Counted from the first letter of the stretch, positions 42,058 to 54,396 are shown. The stretch is DNA of 64,000 bases from Thioclava sp. GXIMD4216 (GCF_037949285.1 NZ_CP149926.1:2149501-2213500); one strand, 5' to 3'. The notes: a model not told the origin generated them from the sequence alone. Program-made: numbers and translations.

Positions 42058-42672
42058 ATGCGGATCCCTGATATACTTCTCGCCGGATCGGTAGCCGCTG
42101 CCGCCTGCGCCTTTTTTCTGGATCAGCCAGATTTGCTGGCCCTCTGCCTGATTTCCTCGCTCGCGGCACTTTATCTGGTGCTAAGGGTCCGCAATTTCCG
42201 GATATCGAAGCCACCGCGCCAGTGGCAACTACGCCGCAAAGCCCCCGCACCCGCCCCGCACAGGGATCTGCGCGGACACAAGCCCATCCTCATCGACGGC
42301 TCCAACGTCCTGCATTGGCGCAAGAACCTGCCCGAGCTGACCGCCCTGCAACGGGTTCTGGCACGGGCCAAAGCCGCCGGTTACGCGCCCCTCGTGATCT
42401 TTGATGCCAATGTGGGCTACAAGCTCTCGGACCATTACATGGGGCCAGAAGAGCTTGCGCCGCTGCTTGGCCTGCCCCCCAGGCGGATACAGGTTGTTGA
42501 TCGCGGCCTGCCTGCCGACCCCGAAATCCTGCGTCAGGCCACACGGCTTGGTGCAAAGATCATCACCAATGACCGTTATCGCGACTGGCTCGACCAGTTT
42601 TCCCACGCCAAGCGCAAGAATGTCCTGATCCGCGGCCATTTCCGCGGCGGGCGACTTGTGCTTTCTCTCTGA
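42058..42672 (+). CDS. Membrane-anchored NYN (PIN-like) RNase domain protein
   Basis: The 204-residue protein has two hydrophobic segments at about residues 6-22 and 26-44, then a basic linker. The C-terminal NYN/Zc3h12a-type nuclease domain follows: ILIDGSNVL with the first aspartate, VIFDANVGY with the second, and IITNDRYRDW with the third. Such aspartates bind the metal in PIN-like RNases. Anchoring an RNase at the inner membrane is notable (compare RNase E or Y attachment). The target RNA is unknown. Confidence 0.8.
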   Translation: MRIPDILLAGSVAAAACAFFLDQPDLLALCLISSLAALYLVLRVRNFRISKPPRQWQLRRKAPAPAPHRDLRGHKPILIDGSNVLHWRKNLPELTALQRVLARAKAAGYAPLVIFDANVGYKLSDHYMGPEELAPLLGLPPRRIQVVDRGLPADPEILRQATRLGAKIITNDRYRDWLDQFSHAKRKNVLIRGHFRGGRLVLSL

Positions 42673-42702
42673 CCAGAGTCAGCCATCCACACCGGACACC
42701 CG

Positions 42703-43134
42703 ATGCAGCTCGAAACCGCGATCCGTATTGCCGCACTGGCCCATAAGGGCCAGACCGATAAGGGCGGCGCGCCCTATATCCTGCATCCTTTACGGGTGAT
42801 GCTGGGGGCCAAGGACCATGACAGCCGCGTGGTGGCCGTGCTGCATGATGTGGTCGAGGATAGCGACTGGACGCTCGCGGCGCTACGCATCGAAGGGCTG
42901 AGCGACCTTCAGGCCACAGCCCTCGATGCGCTGAGCAAACGCATGGGCGAGCCCTACGAGGCCTTCGTTCTGCGCGCCGCCGCCCACCCGATTGCGCGGG
43001 TCGTCAAGCGCCTCGACCTCTTGGACAATCTGGATCTGTCGCGTATTGCTCATATCGGGCCGGAAGACAGGCAGCGGATCGCCCGCTATCATGCCGCGCT
43101 CAAGATGCTGGACCAGAGCGGAGACAGGCCATGA
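42703..43134 (+). CDS. MESH1-like HD-domain phosphohydrolase (small alarmone hydrolase type)
   Basis: The 143-residue protein is a single HD domain with AALAHKGQTDKGGAPYILHPLRV and VVAVLHDVVEDSDW, the signature of (p)ppGpp hydrolases of the RelA/SpoT and MESH1 type. A synthetase domain is absent, so it would only degrade the alarmone. The start of xth overlaps its stop by 4 bases. Activity on ppGpp versus NADPH or another nucleotide is not decided by sequence. Confidence 0.75.
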   Translation: MQLETAIRIAALAHKGQTDKGGAPYILHPLRVMLGAKDHDSRVVAVLHDVVEDSDWTLAALRIEGLSDLQATALDALSKRMGEPYEAFVLRAAAHPIARVVKRLDLLDNLDLSRIAHIGPEDRQRIARYHAALKMLDQSGDRP

Positions 43135-43937
43135 AAATCGCGACCTTCAATATCAATGGCGTCAAGGCCCGTATCAATGCGCTGGTGGACTGGCTGAAAG
43201 AGGCCGATCCCGATGTCGCCCTGCTGCAAGAGATCAAATCCATCGACGAGGCCTTCCCCCGCGAGATCATCGAGGATCTGGGCTATCGCGTTGAAACCCA
43301 CGGGCAGAAAAGCTTCAACGGGGTGGCGATCCTGTCGAAACTGCCGCTAGAGGACATCTCCCGCGGCCTGCCGGGTGATGACAGCGACGAACAGGCCCGC
43401 TGGATCGAGGCGACCGTCATCGGCGAGCGCGCGGTTCGGGTTTGCGGGCTGTATCTGCCCAATGGCAATCCGGTGGAGTTCGACGCCGAGGGCGCGCCGG
43501 TTGCCGAAGGCAAATACGGCTATAAGCTGGCATGGATGGAGCGCATGAAGGCCCGCGCGACCGAGCTTCTGGCGCTGGAAGAACCGCTGGTTCTAGCGGG
43601 CGATTACAACATCATCCCGCAGGATGAGGATGCCGCCAAACCCGAAAGCTGGCAAAAGGACGCGCTGGCCCTGCCCGAAAGCCGCGCCGCCTTCCGCCGC
43701 ATCCTGAATCTTGGCTTCACCGAGGCCTTCCGCGCCCGCACCCAAGGCCCCGGACATTACTCTTTCTGGGATTACCAAGCGGGCGCATGGGCGCGCAATA
43801 ACGGCATCCGCATCGACCACCTGCTGCTGAGCCCGCAGGCCGCCGACCTGATGACCGACTGCCAGATCGACCGTGACATCCGTGGCCGCGAGAAGCCTTC
43901 GGACCACGTGCCGGTCTGGATCACCCTCGACGCCTGA
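43131..43937 (+). CDS. xth: Exodeoxyribonuclease III
   Basis: The 268-residue endonuclease/exonuclease/phosphatase-family enzyme repairs abasic sites and 3' blocks. Visible are FNINGVKARI, LLQEIKS (metal glutamate), AGDYNIIP, the aspartate-histidine end RGREKPSDHVPVWI and RIDHLLLS. The start overlaps the preceding gene by 4 bases. Length and motifs are standard. Confidence 0.95.
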   Translation: MKIATFNINGVKARINALVDWLKEADPDVALLQEIKSIDEAFPREIIEDLGYRVETHGQKSFNGVAILSKLPLEDISRGLPGDDSDEQARWIEATVIGERAVRVCGLYLPNGNPVEFDAEGAPVAEGKYGYKLAWMERMKARATELLALEEPLVLAGDYNIIPQDEDAAKPESWQKDALALPESRAAFRRILNLGFTEAFRARTQGPGHYSFWDYQAGAWARNNGIRIDHLLLSPQAADLMTDCQIDRDIRGREKPSDHVPVWITLDA

Positions 43938-43998
43938 TCCGCACCTTCTCCCCTGCCTCCGTCTAAGACCCGCTTCCCGTTTCGAAAGGACCCCGCCT

Positions 43999-45417
43999 AT
44001 GGCAACGAGCTTCGAGCAGCTCAAACAGACCACATTGCTGGATCGGGCCATCGGGGTCATTCTGGGCCTGATCATCCTTTGCACCATTCTGGCCAACTGG
44101 GAGATCTTCGCCTTTGCCGCGCCCGTCGCGAAAGTCCTGAGCGTCATCGCCGTGCTGGCGCTGACACCTTCGGTCAAGAATTCGCGCCGGATCTTCGTGG
44201 TGGTGGCGCTGGCACTATGCGCCTATGCGTTCCTCTTCTATCCCACACCCTGGGCGGTGATCTCGGAGGCGCTTGGCCGTGCGAGCTTCATCATCGCTTT
44301 TTTCTCGGCTCTGGCCACATTGCGCCATGTGGCGGGGATCTCGGAAAAAATCACCCGCGCGGCGATCTATCTGGCCAGCCAGCCGCCCGGACGGCGCTAT
44401 AGCGCGCTGACCATCGGCACACAGGCCTTCGCCCCGATGCTGAACTACGGCGCGATCTCGCTTCTGGGGGGCATGTCGCGTGCCTCCTCAGACCGCGAAC
44501 CCGACCCCGAAATCCGCAAAATCCGCATACGCCGCATGCTGCAGGCGGTCCATCGCGGCTTTGCCGCCAGCCTGTGCTGGTCTCCGCTGGGCTTTGCGAT
44601 GGTGATCTCGACCTCGATCGTGCGAGGGGCGGAGTTGAACCATATCATCCTGCCCGCCCTCGTGTCCTCCGCGATCCTGATCGGGGTCGGCTGGGCGATG
44701 GACCAACTGTTCAAGCCGGTGATCCCGCAAGGCCATCACGCAACCCCGCTGCGCGACAGTATGCCCACCACCGCCCGCGATCTTCTGCCGGTGCTCTGGC
44801 TGATCCTGCTGATCGCGATCCCCGCTGTCATTCTGGATCTGACCGCCGGATTGCCCGCTGCCATGTCCGTCCTGATGATCATTCCGCTGCTCTCTGCGGG
44901 CTGGCTGCTGATCGGGGCCCCCAGACGCACGCGCCTCAACCATGCGGTGCTGCACGCCTGCGAATTCGGGTTCATCGAGCTGCCCTCCTATCGCAACGAG
45001 ATCGTTCTCCTGTCGATGGCGGGGTTTATCGGCTCGTCTGCGGGCACCATGCTTGCGCCAATCGTTGCGGGAAGCGGGCTGGATCTGGCGGCGATGCCGG
45101 TCTGGCTGCTGCTGATCCTGCCCATCGTCCTGATCCCGATCGGCGGGCAGTTGGGGATGAACCCCATCCTGTTCGTCTCGCTTTTCGGGCCGCTGCTGCC
45201 GACACCGGAGGCGCTTGGCATCTCGCCCACCGCGATGGTGCTGTCGATCACGGCAGGATGGTCGCTTTCGGGGGTTACCTCGCCCTTCACAGCCTCGGTA
45301 ATGCTTGTGGCGCGGCTGGGCGATGTGACGCCCGCGACCGTCAGTCTCAGATGGAACGGTGCCTATAGCGCCGTCTGTGCGGTGATGCTTGCGCTCTGGC
45401 TGATGTTCTGGATCTGA
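43999..45417 (+). CDS. Polytopic membrane protein, possible transporter
   Basis: The 472-residue protein has about 11-12 hydrophobic segments with a central cytoplasmic loop (SDREPDPEIRKIRIRRMLQA). Two similar halves each contain a GAISLLGG/IGGQLGMNP-type break that resembles re-entrant loops of ion-transporter-superfamily permeases. GAAAGGA precedes ATG 43999. Its gene follows xth and ends at a strong hairpin. A dicarboxylate or organic anion carrier is a guess; no transporter family is firmly recognised. Confidence 0.6.
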   Translation: MATSFEQLKQTTLLDRAIGVILGLIILCTILANWEIFAFAAPVAKVLSVIAVLALTPSVKNSRRIFVVVALALCAYAFLFYPTPWAVISEALGRASFIIAFFSALATLRHVAGISEKITRAAIYLASQPPGRRYSALTIGTQAFAPMLNYGAISLLGGMSRASSDREPDPEIRKIRIRRMLQAVHRGFAASLCWSPLGFAMVISTSIVRGAELNHIILPALVSSAILIGVGWAMDQLFKPVIPQGHHATPLRDSMPTTARDLLPVLWLILLIAIPAVILDLTAGLPAAMSVLMIIPLLSAGWLLIGAPRRTRLNHAVLHACEFGFIELPSYRNEIVLLSMAGFIGSSAGTMLAPIVAGSGLDLAAMPVWLLLILPIVLIPIGGQLGMNPILFVSLFGPLLPTPEALGISPTAMVLSITAGWSLSGVTSPFTASVMLVARLGDVTPATVSLRWNGAYSAVCAVMLALWLMFWI

Positions 45418-45421
45418 TCGA

Positions 45422-45451
45422 AAAAGCGCGCGACTTTGGCCGCGCGCTTTT
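45422..45451. terminator. Bidirectional terminator between membrane protein gene and proB
   Basis: AAAAGCGCGCG (45422-45432) pairs perfectly with CGCGCGCTTTT (45441-45451); it serves both convergent genes. Confidence 0.85.
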
Positions 45452-45472
45452 CGTATCCGGTTATTGCCTGAC

Positions 45473-48818
<3,346 letters not shown>

Positions 48819-48821
48819 GGC

Positions 48822-49361
48822 TCAGTCCATTTTCCGAAGATAAGTCCATGTCGGCACCGAGGCATTGCGCGCCACGGACCAGCTTTCGGCATCCCCAAGA
48901 TATTCGAAACCGGCATTGGTCAGGACACGGCCCGAACCGGGATTATCCTGAAACACCTCGGCCAGCAGCGTGCGCGAGCCATGCGGATTGGCCGCAACCA
49001 TCGCCTGCACGGCTTCGGACGCATAGCCCGCATTCCAATAGCCTGCCCCGACCCAGAAGCCGATCTCGGACTGGGTGTCATTGATACGGGTCAGCGACAC
49101 AATGCCCAACAGTTCGCACGAGCCCTGCGCAGAACCGTCGATCGCCCAGACATCCTCATCGCCCTGTCCTGACAGGATACGCGCGATGAACTGGTCTGAC
49201 GCCCCCGGCGGGAGCGGATGCGGAATGGCACGGGTTCCGGTAGCGACACGTTTATCCGAAGTATACATGGTCATCAGCCCGGCATCGGACTTGCGCAGCG
49301 GGCGCAGGATGAACCTTTCAGCTTCGATCACAGGTTGGTCAGGGATGGCTTCCTGAAACAT
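48822..49361 (-). CDS. GNAT family acetyltransferase, RimJ-like
   Basis: The 179-residue protein has a GNAT domain with IGFWVGAGYWNAGYASEAVQAM and DNPGSGRVLTNAGFEY, the RimJ/RimL type. GGAGGACG precedes ATG 49361. It lies just before the tandem GNAT and after rpmA, with a terminator-like hairpin between. The position in a ribosomal operon suggests an N-terminal or lysine acetylation role, which is only an inference. Confidence 0.85.
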   Translation of the reverse strand: MFQEAIPDQPVIEAERFILRPLRKSDAGLMTMYTSDKRVATGTRAIPHPLPPGASDQFIARILSGQGDEDVWAIDGSAQGSCELLGIVSLTRINDTQSEIGFWVGAGYWNAGYASEAVQAMVAANPHGSRTLLAEVFQDNPGSGRVLTNAGFEYLGDAESWSVARNASVPTWTYLRKMD

Positions 49362-49569
49362 GTCGTCCTCCGTAATGCCTCTAGTGTAATCCAGTTTCGA
49401 GGCGAATTCTGGCAGATAATGTGCCAAGGTAAAAATCGTATAAAGACCTAGCGTCAATTCGCAAAGAAGCGCCGGATGCCGGATCATTTATCGCGTTATG
49501 GGCGTTTCGCATTGCATTATGCACAAGGCCCCTCCTCCTCGCGCCAAACGCAAACCCTGCGACACGCAA

Positions 49570-49599
49570 AAGGGGGACCGGCTGCTGCCGATCCCCCTT
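49570..49599 (-). terminator. Terminator or attenuator after rpmA
   Basis: Arms 49570-49581 and 49588-49599 pair with one mismatch around CTGCTG, and TTTT follows on the minus strand. It may separate rplU-rpmA from the downstream GNAT-obgE-proB genes or attenuate read-through. Confidence 0.7.
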
Positions 49600-49628
49600 C
49601 ATATTATCCGTGTGACGGGAAGGTCGGC

Positions 49629-49898
49629 TTACTCGGCCGCCTCCGCAACAGGAAGAACCGAGACGAAGGTGCGGCCCTTGAGGCCCTTCTTGAACTCGAT
49701 AGTGCCTTCGGCGACAGCAAAGAGGGTGTGGTCTTTGCCCATCATGACGTTATCGCCGGCCCAGACTTTGGTGCCGCGCTGACGCACGATGATGTTGCCC
49801 GGGAGAGCCGCCTGACCGCCATAGAGTTTGACGCCAAGACGACGACCTGCGGAGTCGCGACCGTTACGGGACGAACCGCCTGCTTTCTTGTGTGCCAT
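49629..49898 (-). CDS. rpmA: 50S ribosomal protein L27
   Basis: The 89-residue protein begins [20 protein letters not shown], the typical L27 N-terminus that reaches the peptidyl transferase centre, and continues with [13 protein letters not shown]. It follows rplU by 18 bases. Standard length. Confidence 0.97.
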   Translation of the reverse strand: MAHKKAGGSSRNGRDSAGRRLGVKLYGGQAALPGNIIVRQRGTKVWAGDNVMMGKDHTLFAVAEGTIEFKKGLKGRTFVSVLPVAEAAE

Positions 49899-49916
49899 GG
49901 GTGGTTACTCCCCTGA

Positions 49917-50300
49917 TTACTTGGTTTCGTGAGCCGCACGACGTGCGACGGCGGTGCCAACAGCTGCTTTCACCGAAGCATCTGCGCCCGAGGCGACGAT
50001 GTCGGTGACGCGCAGCAGCGTGAGCTTCTGGCGGTGACCACGGGTACGCTGCGACGAGTGCTTACGACGGCGCTTGTGGTAGGTGATGACTTTGTCGGCT
50101 TTGATCGAGTCGATGACTTCGGCTTGCACGGCAGCACCTTCAACGAAGGGCGCGCCAACGACAAGCTTGTCGCCGCCAACCATCAGAATTTCATTGAACT
50201 GGACTTTATCGCCAGCTTCAGCAGCAATCAGTTCCACGCGGAGCACGTCGCCCGCTTGAACCTTGTATTGCTTGCCGCCAGTCTTGAGGACCGCAAACAT
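49917..50300 (-). CDS. rplU: 50S ribosomal protein L21
   Basis: The 127-residue protein begins MFAVLKTGGKQYKVQAGD and has the KITYHKRRRK-type basic segment (VITYHKRRRKHSSQRTRGHRQ) of L21. It has an extended C-terminus typical of alphaproteobacteria. First gene of the rplU-rpmA unit. Its 5' region contains two stable hairpins (50349-50394). Confidence 0.97.
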   Translation of the reverse strand: MFAVLKTGGKQYKVQAGDVLRVELIAAEAGDKVQFNEILMVGGDKLVVGAPFVEGAAVQAEVIDSIKADKVITYHKRRRKHSSQRTRGHRQKLTLLRVTDIVASGADASVKAAVGTAVARRAAHETK

Positions 50301-50348
50301 CGCGTCTTCCTTTTTGCTTCCGCGTCCTTTGGCCCCTGACGGTGTTGT

Positions 50349-50394
50349 GGTCCCTCATGGGACCGCCTTCGGACAGCGCGCCCTTTTCAGGGCG
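50349..50394 (-). promoter_or_regulatory. Candidate ribosomal leader upstream of rplU (two hairpins)
   Basis: On the minus strand the leader would fold first as CGCCCT-GAAA-AGGGCG (50394-50379) with a GNRA tetraloop. A spacer follows, then GGTCCC-ATGA-GGGACC (50364-50349). Both stems have six perfect pairs. The ATG start is about 48 bases further on. Such paired hairpins before a ribosomal protein gene suggest autoregulation. Confidence 0.45.
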
Positions 50395-50406
50395 GTGACA
50401 ATGATA

Positions 50407-50434
50407 AACCCGGCAGACAGAATCATGCCGGGTT
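50407..50434 (-). terminator. Hairpin after the GAF histidine kinase gene
   Basis: AACCCGGCA (50407-50415) pairs perfectly with TGCCGGGTT (50426-50434) and is followed by TTTATCATT on the minus strand. It is just downstream of the kinase stop. Confidence 0.6.
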
Positions 50435-50484
50435 GGCGCTGTATGCGTGATCACAGAACAAAAGTCAATCTCCAGATGTCCCGT

Positions 50485-51603
50485 TCACAAGATCGCCCGA
50501 CTGGCGCGCGGCTGGAACCGCACGGCAACGGCAAATCCCCGCTCGACGGGCACCTGTTCATACTGCCCTGCCGCCTGCGCAGCCGAGGCCTCCATGATCT
50601 GCAATCCCAACCCTTTGCGCGTCACACCGCCTTCGGGAAGACCGATTCCGTCATCGGAAAGCTCCAGACAGGCCTCGTCGGGCGCGATCTGGCGCAGCCC
50701 CACACGAATATTGCCGCGTCGCCCGTCGGGATAGCCATGTTTGATCGAATTGGCGACGAATTCGTTCACCAGCGTCCCGATAGCGGCAGATTGCTCGGCC
50801 ACGACGGCCAGATCGCAGGCCTCGCACAGGATACTGACCCGATCCGGCGTCTGCCCTTCGAGATAGCGCGCCACATCCGTCAGATAGCCTCCCAGATTGA
50901 CCGCAGAACCGCTATCGGAACGATAGAGCTGTTCGTGCAGCATGGCCACGGTCTGGATGCGCCGCTGAATGGCCTGCAAGGCCTCGCGCCCCTCATCGGA
51001 AGCCACATTGCGCGCCTTGATCGAGGCCAGCGCCGCCAGCGATTGCAAGGAGTTCTTTACGCGGTGATCCACCTCGCCGCGCAACTCGCGCGCCAGACGC
51101 AGGGTCCGGCGCAGCTCCAGCCGCGCCATGACCTGATGCGCCATCACCCGCAGGGTCTGACGTTGCAGATCGGTCAGAACACGCGGGCGGTGATCCAGCG
51201 CGCACAGGCTGCCAATCGCAAAACCCTCCTTGGTCACCAGCGGCATCCCCGCGTAGAAACGCAGATCGGGGTCCTGCGTGCACAGGCGATTGTCGCGCGT
51301 GCGCGGATCAAGCAGGGTATCGCCGATTTCCAGAATATCGTCCTGCAAGACCGTATAGGCACATATGGCGACATCGCGCGGCGTCTCGTCCACATCCAGA
51401 CCTCGGCGCGCCTTGAACCACTGCCGCTCTTCCGCCACCAGCGAAATCAGCACGATCGGCACGTCACAGACCGCGCGCACGAAATCGACAACCTCATCGA
51501 ATTCCGCCTCGAATTCGGTATCGACAATATCGTAAGACCGGAGGGCCTGAAGACGGTCGGCTTCGCAGGGATGCAGCGGGGCTTGCATAGGGATCTCGTT
51601 CAC
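50485..51603 (-). CDS. GAF domain sensor histidine kinase (HisKA_2/HWE type)
   Basis: The 372-residue soluble kinase has an N-terminal GAF domain (about residues 25-160, VPIVLISLVAEERQWFKAR). A HisKA_2 dimerisation domain follows with the phospho-acceptor in EVDHRVKNSLQSLAAL. A HATPase domain ends it, with NEFVANSIKHGYPDG and SDDGIGLPEG. No membrane segment is seen. Such kinases often signal through general-stress response (PhyR) or other partners. ATG 51588 (MQAPLHP) is a possible alternative start. No regulator gene is adjacent. Confidence 0.88.
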   Translation of the reverse strand: MNEIPMQAPLHPCEADRLQALRSYDIVDTEFEAEFDEVVDFVRAVCDVPIVLISLVAEERQWFKARRGLDVDETPRDVAICAYTVLQDDILEIGDTLLDPRTRDNRLCTQDPDLRFYAGMPLVTKEGFAIGSLCALDHRPRVLTDLQRQTLRVMAHQVMARLELRRTLRLARELRGEVDHRVKNSLQSLAALASIKARNVASDEGREALQAIQRRIQTVAMLHEQLYRSDSGSAVNLGGYLTDVARYLEGQTPDRVSILCEACDLAVVAEQSAAIGTLVNEFVANSIKHGYPDGRRGNIRVGLRQIAPDEACLELSDDGIGLPEGGVTRKGLGLQIMEASAAQAAGQYEQVPVERGFAVAVRFQPRASRAIL

Positions 51604-51715
51604 ACAATCCGGAACATGCGCAAGCGCAGGTCCCTCAGAAATTTCAACGTTTTGTGAAATCTAGAAGCGCCTCTGCCGCAAGGCAAGCAGGGAGTAAGCC
51701 TCCCCGCTTCACTTT

Positions 51716-53539
51716 TTATCCCTGCGCCTTTTCTTCCAGCTCCAGCCACTCTTCTTCAGCCTCCGACAGCGCCTGCTGCCGCTCGACCAAAGCCTCCGTG
51801 GCTTTCTGGAACTTCACCGGTTCCTTGGCGAAAAGATCGGGGACCGACAGAAACTCTTCCAGCTTGGCAATCTCGGCCTCTAGCCGCTCGATCACCGCAG
51901 GTAGCGCCTCAAGCCGATGCTTTTCCGTAAAGCTCAGCTTTGCCTCGGTTTTGGCCGCGACAACCGGCGAAGCCGCAGGCCGGACCGCCTCCCCCGCGGG
52001 TTTGTTCACAGGCCGGTCCTCGGGTTCGGTCAAGGACCGCTGATGGCGGTAATCGCTCCAGCCACCGGCATAGACCACAGCCCGACCATTGCCTTCCATC
52101 GCGATGGTGGTCGAGGCCACACGGTCGATAAAGTCCCGATCGTGGCTGACCAGCAAAACAGTGCCGTCATAGTCGCCCAGGATATCCTGCAGAAGATCCA
52201 GCGTCTCGACATCCAGATCGTTGGTCGGCTCGTCCAGCACCAAAAGGTTTGACGGCTTGGCCATGATCCGCGCCAACAAAAGCCGCGCCCGCTCGCCGCC
52301 CGACAGCGACTTGATCGGCGCCCGCGCCTGTGCCTCATCAAAAAGGAAATCCTTCAGATAGGCCACAACATGCTTGGGCGTGCCGCGCACCATCACCTGA
52401 TCCGAGGCCCCGCGCACCGCCATATCGGGGTCATTCACCAACCCCTCCCACAGCGTCTGCTCGGGATCAAGCGCCGCGCGGGTCTGGTCGAAAATCGCAA
52501 CCTCCAGATTGGTGCCAAGGGTCACGGTCCCCGCATCCGGCTCCATCTGCCCCATCAACATCTTCAGAAGCGTGGTCTTACCCACACCATTGGGGCCCAC
52601 AAACGCAATCCGGTCACCGCGCAAAACCCGCAGGTCGAAATCCTGCACGATGGTCTTGCCGCCGAACTCCTTGCACAGCCCCTTCGCCTCGATCACCCGC
52701 TTGCCCGACGCCTTGCCCGATTCGATCTCCATCGCGGCCACGCCCTGACGCTTGATCTGGTTTGATCGTTCCGCGCGCATATCCTGAAGCGCCCGCAACC
52801 GCCCCTGATTGCGCTTGCGCCGCGCCGAAATGCCCTCCACAGCCCATTTCGCCTCGACCTTGATCTTCTTGTCCAGCTTGGCCCGCGCCTCGTCCTCGGC
52901 GGCCCAAACCTCCTCGCGCCATTCCTCGAAATGCTCGAAGCCGCGCTCAAGACGGCGCACCTTCCCACGGTCAATCCACAAAGTGGCCCGCGTCAAAGCC
53001 TTCAAAAACGCCCGGTCGTGCGAAATCACCACAAAGGCCGCCTTCGTCGCCTTCAGCTCGGCCTCCAGCCAGCCGATCGCCTCGATGTCCAGATGGTTGG
53101 TCGGCTCGTCGAGCAGCATCAACTCCGGCGCCTCCGCCAAAAGCTTGGCCAAAGCCGCACGCCGCCGCTCGCCGCCTGATGCCGTCTCGGGCGCGGCCTC
53201 CATATTCAGCTTCAACCCCTCGGCCACCATCTCGACCTTATAGCCCTCAGAAGGATCCAGCCCCGAAGCGGCATACTCCCCCAGCGTCGCAAAACCCGAC
53301 AGATCGGGCTCCTGCTCCATATAGCCCACCGAAATGCCGGGCGGGATCACCACCTCGCCATGATCGGCCTCCACCAGCTTCGCCATCACCTTCATCAAGG
53401 TGGATTTGCCGGTGCCGTTGCGGCCCACCAAGGCCACACGGTCGCCCTGCTGGACAACAAGATCGAGACCGTCGAACACGGGATCGCCGCCATGGGACAG
53501 CGAAATATCGGAAAGCTGTAAAATAGGTGCACGTGCCAT
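51716..53539 (-). CDS. uup: ABC-F family ATPase, Uup type
   Basis: The 607-residue protein has two ABC cassettes: Walker A GRNGTGKSTL and GPNGVGKTTL, signatures SGGERRRAALA and SLSGGERARLLLA, and Walker B LMLLDEPTNHLD and LLVLDEPTNDLD. A linker and a C-terminal coiled coil (about 530-605, Glu-rich) follow, as in Uup. ABC-F proteins bind the ribosome; Uup is also tied to DNA processing. No membrane segments. A dispersed repeat lies just upstream. Confidence 0.93.
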   Translation of the reverse strand: MARAPILQLSDISLSHGGDPVFDGLDLVVQQGDRVALVGRNGTGKSTLMKVMAKLVEADHGEVVIPPGISVGYMEQEPDLSGFATLGEYAASGLDPSEGYKVEMVAEGLKLNMEAAPETASGGERRRAALAKLLAEAPELMLLDEPTNHLDIEAIGWLEAELKATKAAFVVISHDRAFLKALTRATLWIDRGKVRRLERGFEHFEEWREEVWAAEDEARAKLDKKIKVEAKWAVEGISARRKRNQGRLRALQDMRAERSNQIKRQGVAAMEIESGKASGKRVIEAKGLCKEFGGKTIVQDFDLRVLRGDRIAFVGPNGVGKTTLLKMLMGQMEPDAGTVTLGTNLEVAIFDQTRAALDPEQTLWEGLVNDPDMAVRGASDQVMVRGTPKHVVAYLKDFLFDEAQARAPIKSLSGGERARLLLARIMAKPSNLLVLDEPTNDLDVETLDLLQDILGDYDGTVLLVSHDRDFIDRVASTTIAMEGNGRAVVYAGGWSDYRHQRSLTEPEDRPVNKPAGEAVRPAASPVVAAKTEAKLSFTEKHRLEALPAVIERLEAEIAKLEEFLSVPDLFAKEPVKFQKATEALVERQQALSEAEEEWLELEEKAQG

Positions 53540-53597
53540 GACGCGCAGCTAATCACGCCCAGCCCAAAGGTCAATCACCCTTCACACAGGCCCCCGC

Positions 53598-53660
53598 TTC
53601 CAGCTGCCCGAAATATCCCGGGGTGAATTGGGGCAACGCCCCAAGAGGGGCAGCGCCCCT
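53598..53660. repeat. Dispersed intergenic repeat, copy B
   Basis: Its first 26 bases (53598-53623) match copy A at 18803-18828 with one difference. Two adjacent hairpins follow: TTGGGGC-AAC-GCCCCAA (53628-53644) and AGGGGC-AGC-GCCCCT (53646-53660). The second hairpin runs into the stop codon of olsB. Confidence 0.75.
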
Positions 53661-54396
53661 ACCCCGCCACCAGACGCAAGGCCCGCCGCCGTGCCGCCGG
53701 AATGCGGCCGATTTCAAGCCCCGTGAACACATGCAACGTTCCCAGATCCGGATCCACCACCGCATGATCGGAAACCCAGCCCCCCATTGCCAGATAGCTG
53801 CGCAGCAAGGGCGGCATCCGCAATATCGCCTGTTTCGGGTTCCCCTGCGCCCCCATCAACGCACGCGCATAGCGCACCACATCAGGCGCCTTGACCCGTG
53901 GCAACCAGCGCTCCGGCCCCAGATGGCGCTGCGACAAAAGCGTGAAACTATCCGCATAATCGCGCCAGTCCGTGCCCCTGAAGGACGAGCAGCCAAACAG
54001 CATTTCCACCCCTGCCCCATCGACAAAACGCGTCATCGCCCCCCATGCCACCCGCAGGATATCCGCGTCGTGATAGGCAGGATGGATACAGAACCGCCCC
54101 ATCTCCACCATCGGTGCGGGATAATCCGCCAGCGCCTCCAGCGCATAGAACTGCGCTGCGTAGCTGCGCCCGATCTCCTCCCCCGAGGCCAGCGGCAGCA
54201 GGCGGAAACAGCAGACCAGCCGCCCGCTCCCGCATTCTTCCACCATCACATGCTGACACTGCGCGTCAAACGCATCGCGGTCCACACAGCCCTCGCCACG
54301 GAAACACAGTCCCCGAATCGCCTGCACCGCCTCAAGATCCTGCACCGTCTGGGCAAAGCGAGCCACATATCGACCCCGTATCAACGAAAAACTCAT
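53659..54396 (-). CDS. olsB: OlsB-type L-ornithine N-acyltransferase
   Basis: The 245-residue GNAT-like acyltransferase transfers a 3-hydroxyacyl chain to ornithine, the first step of ornithine lipid synthesis. Family features include RYVARFAQTVQDLEAVQAIRGLCFRG at the N-terminus, VEMGRFCIHPAYHD and GCSSFRGTDWRDYADSFTLL. olsA is not adjacent, so the second step is encoded elsewhere. Its last codons overlap copy B of the dispersed repeat. Confidence 0.88.
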   Translation of the reverse strand: MSFSLIRGRYVARFAQTVQDLEAVQAIRGLCFRGEGCVDRDAFDAQCQHVMVEECGSGRLVCCFRLLPLASGEEIGRSYAAQFYALEALADYPAPMVEMGRFCIHPAYHDADILRVAWGAMTRFVDGAGVEMLFGCSSFRGTDWRDYADSFTLLSQRHLGPERWLPRVKAPDVVRYARALMGAQGNPKQAILRMPPLLRSYLAMGGWVSDHAVVDPDLGTLHVFTGLEIGRIPAARRRALRLVAG

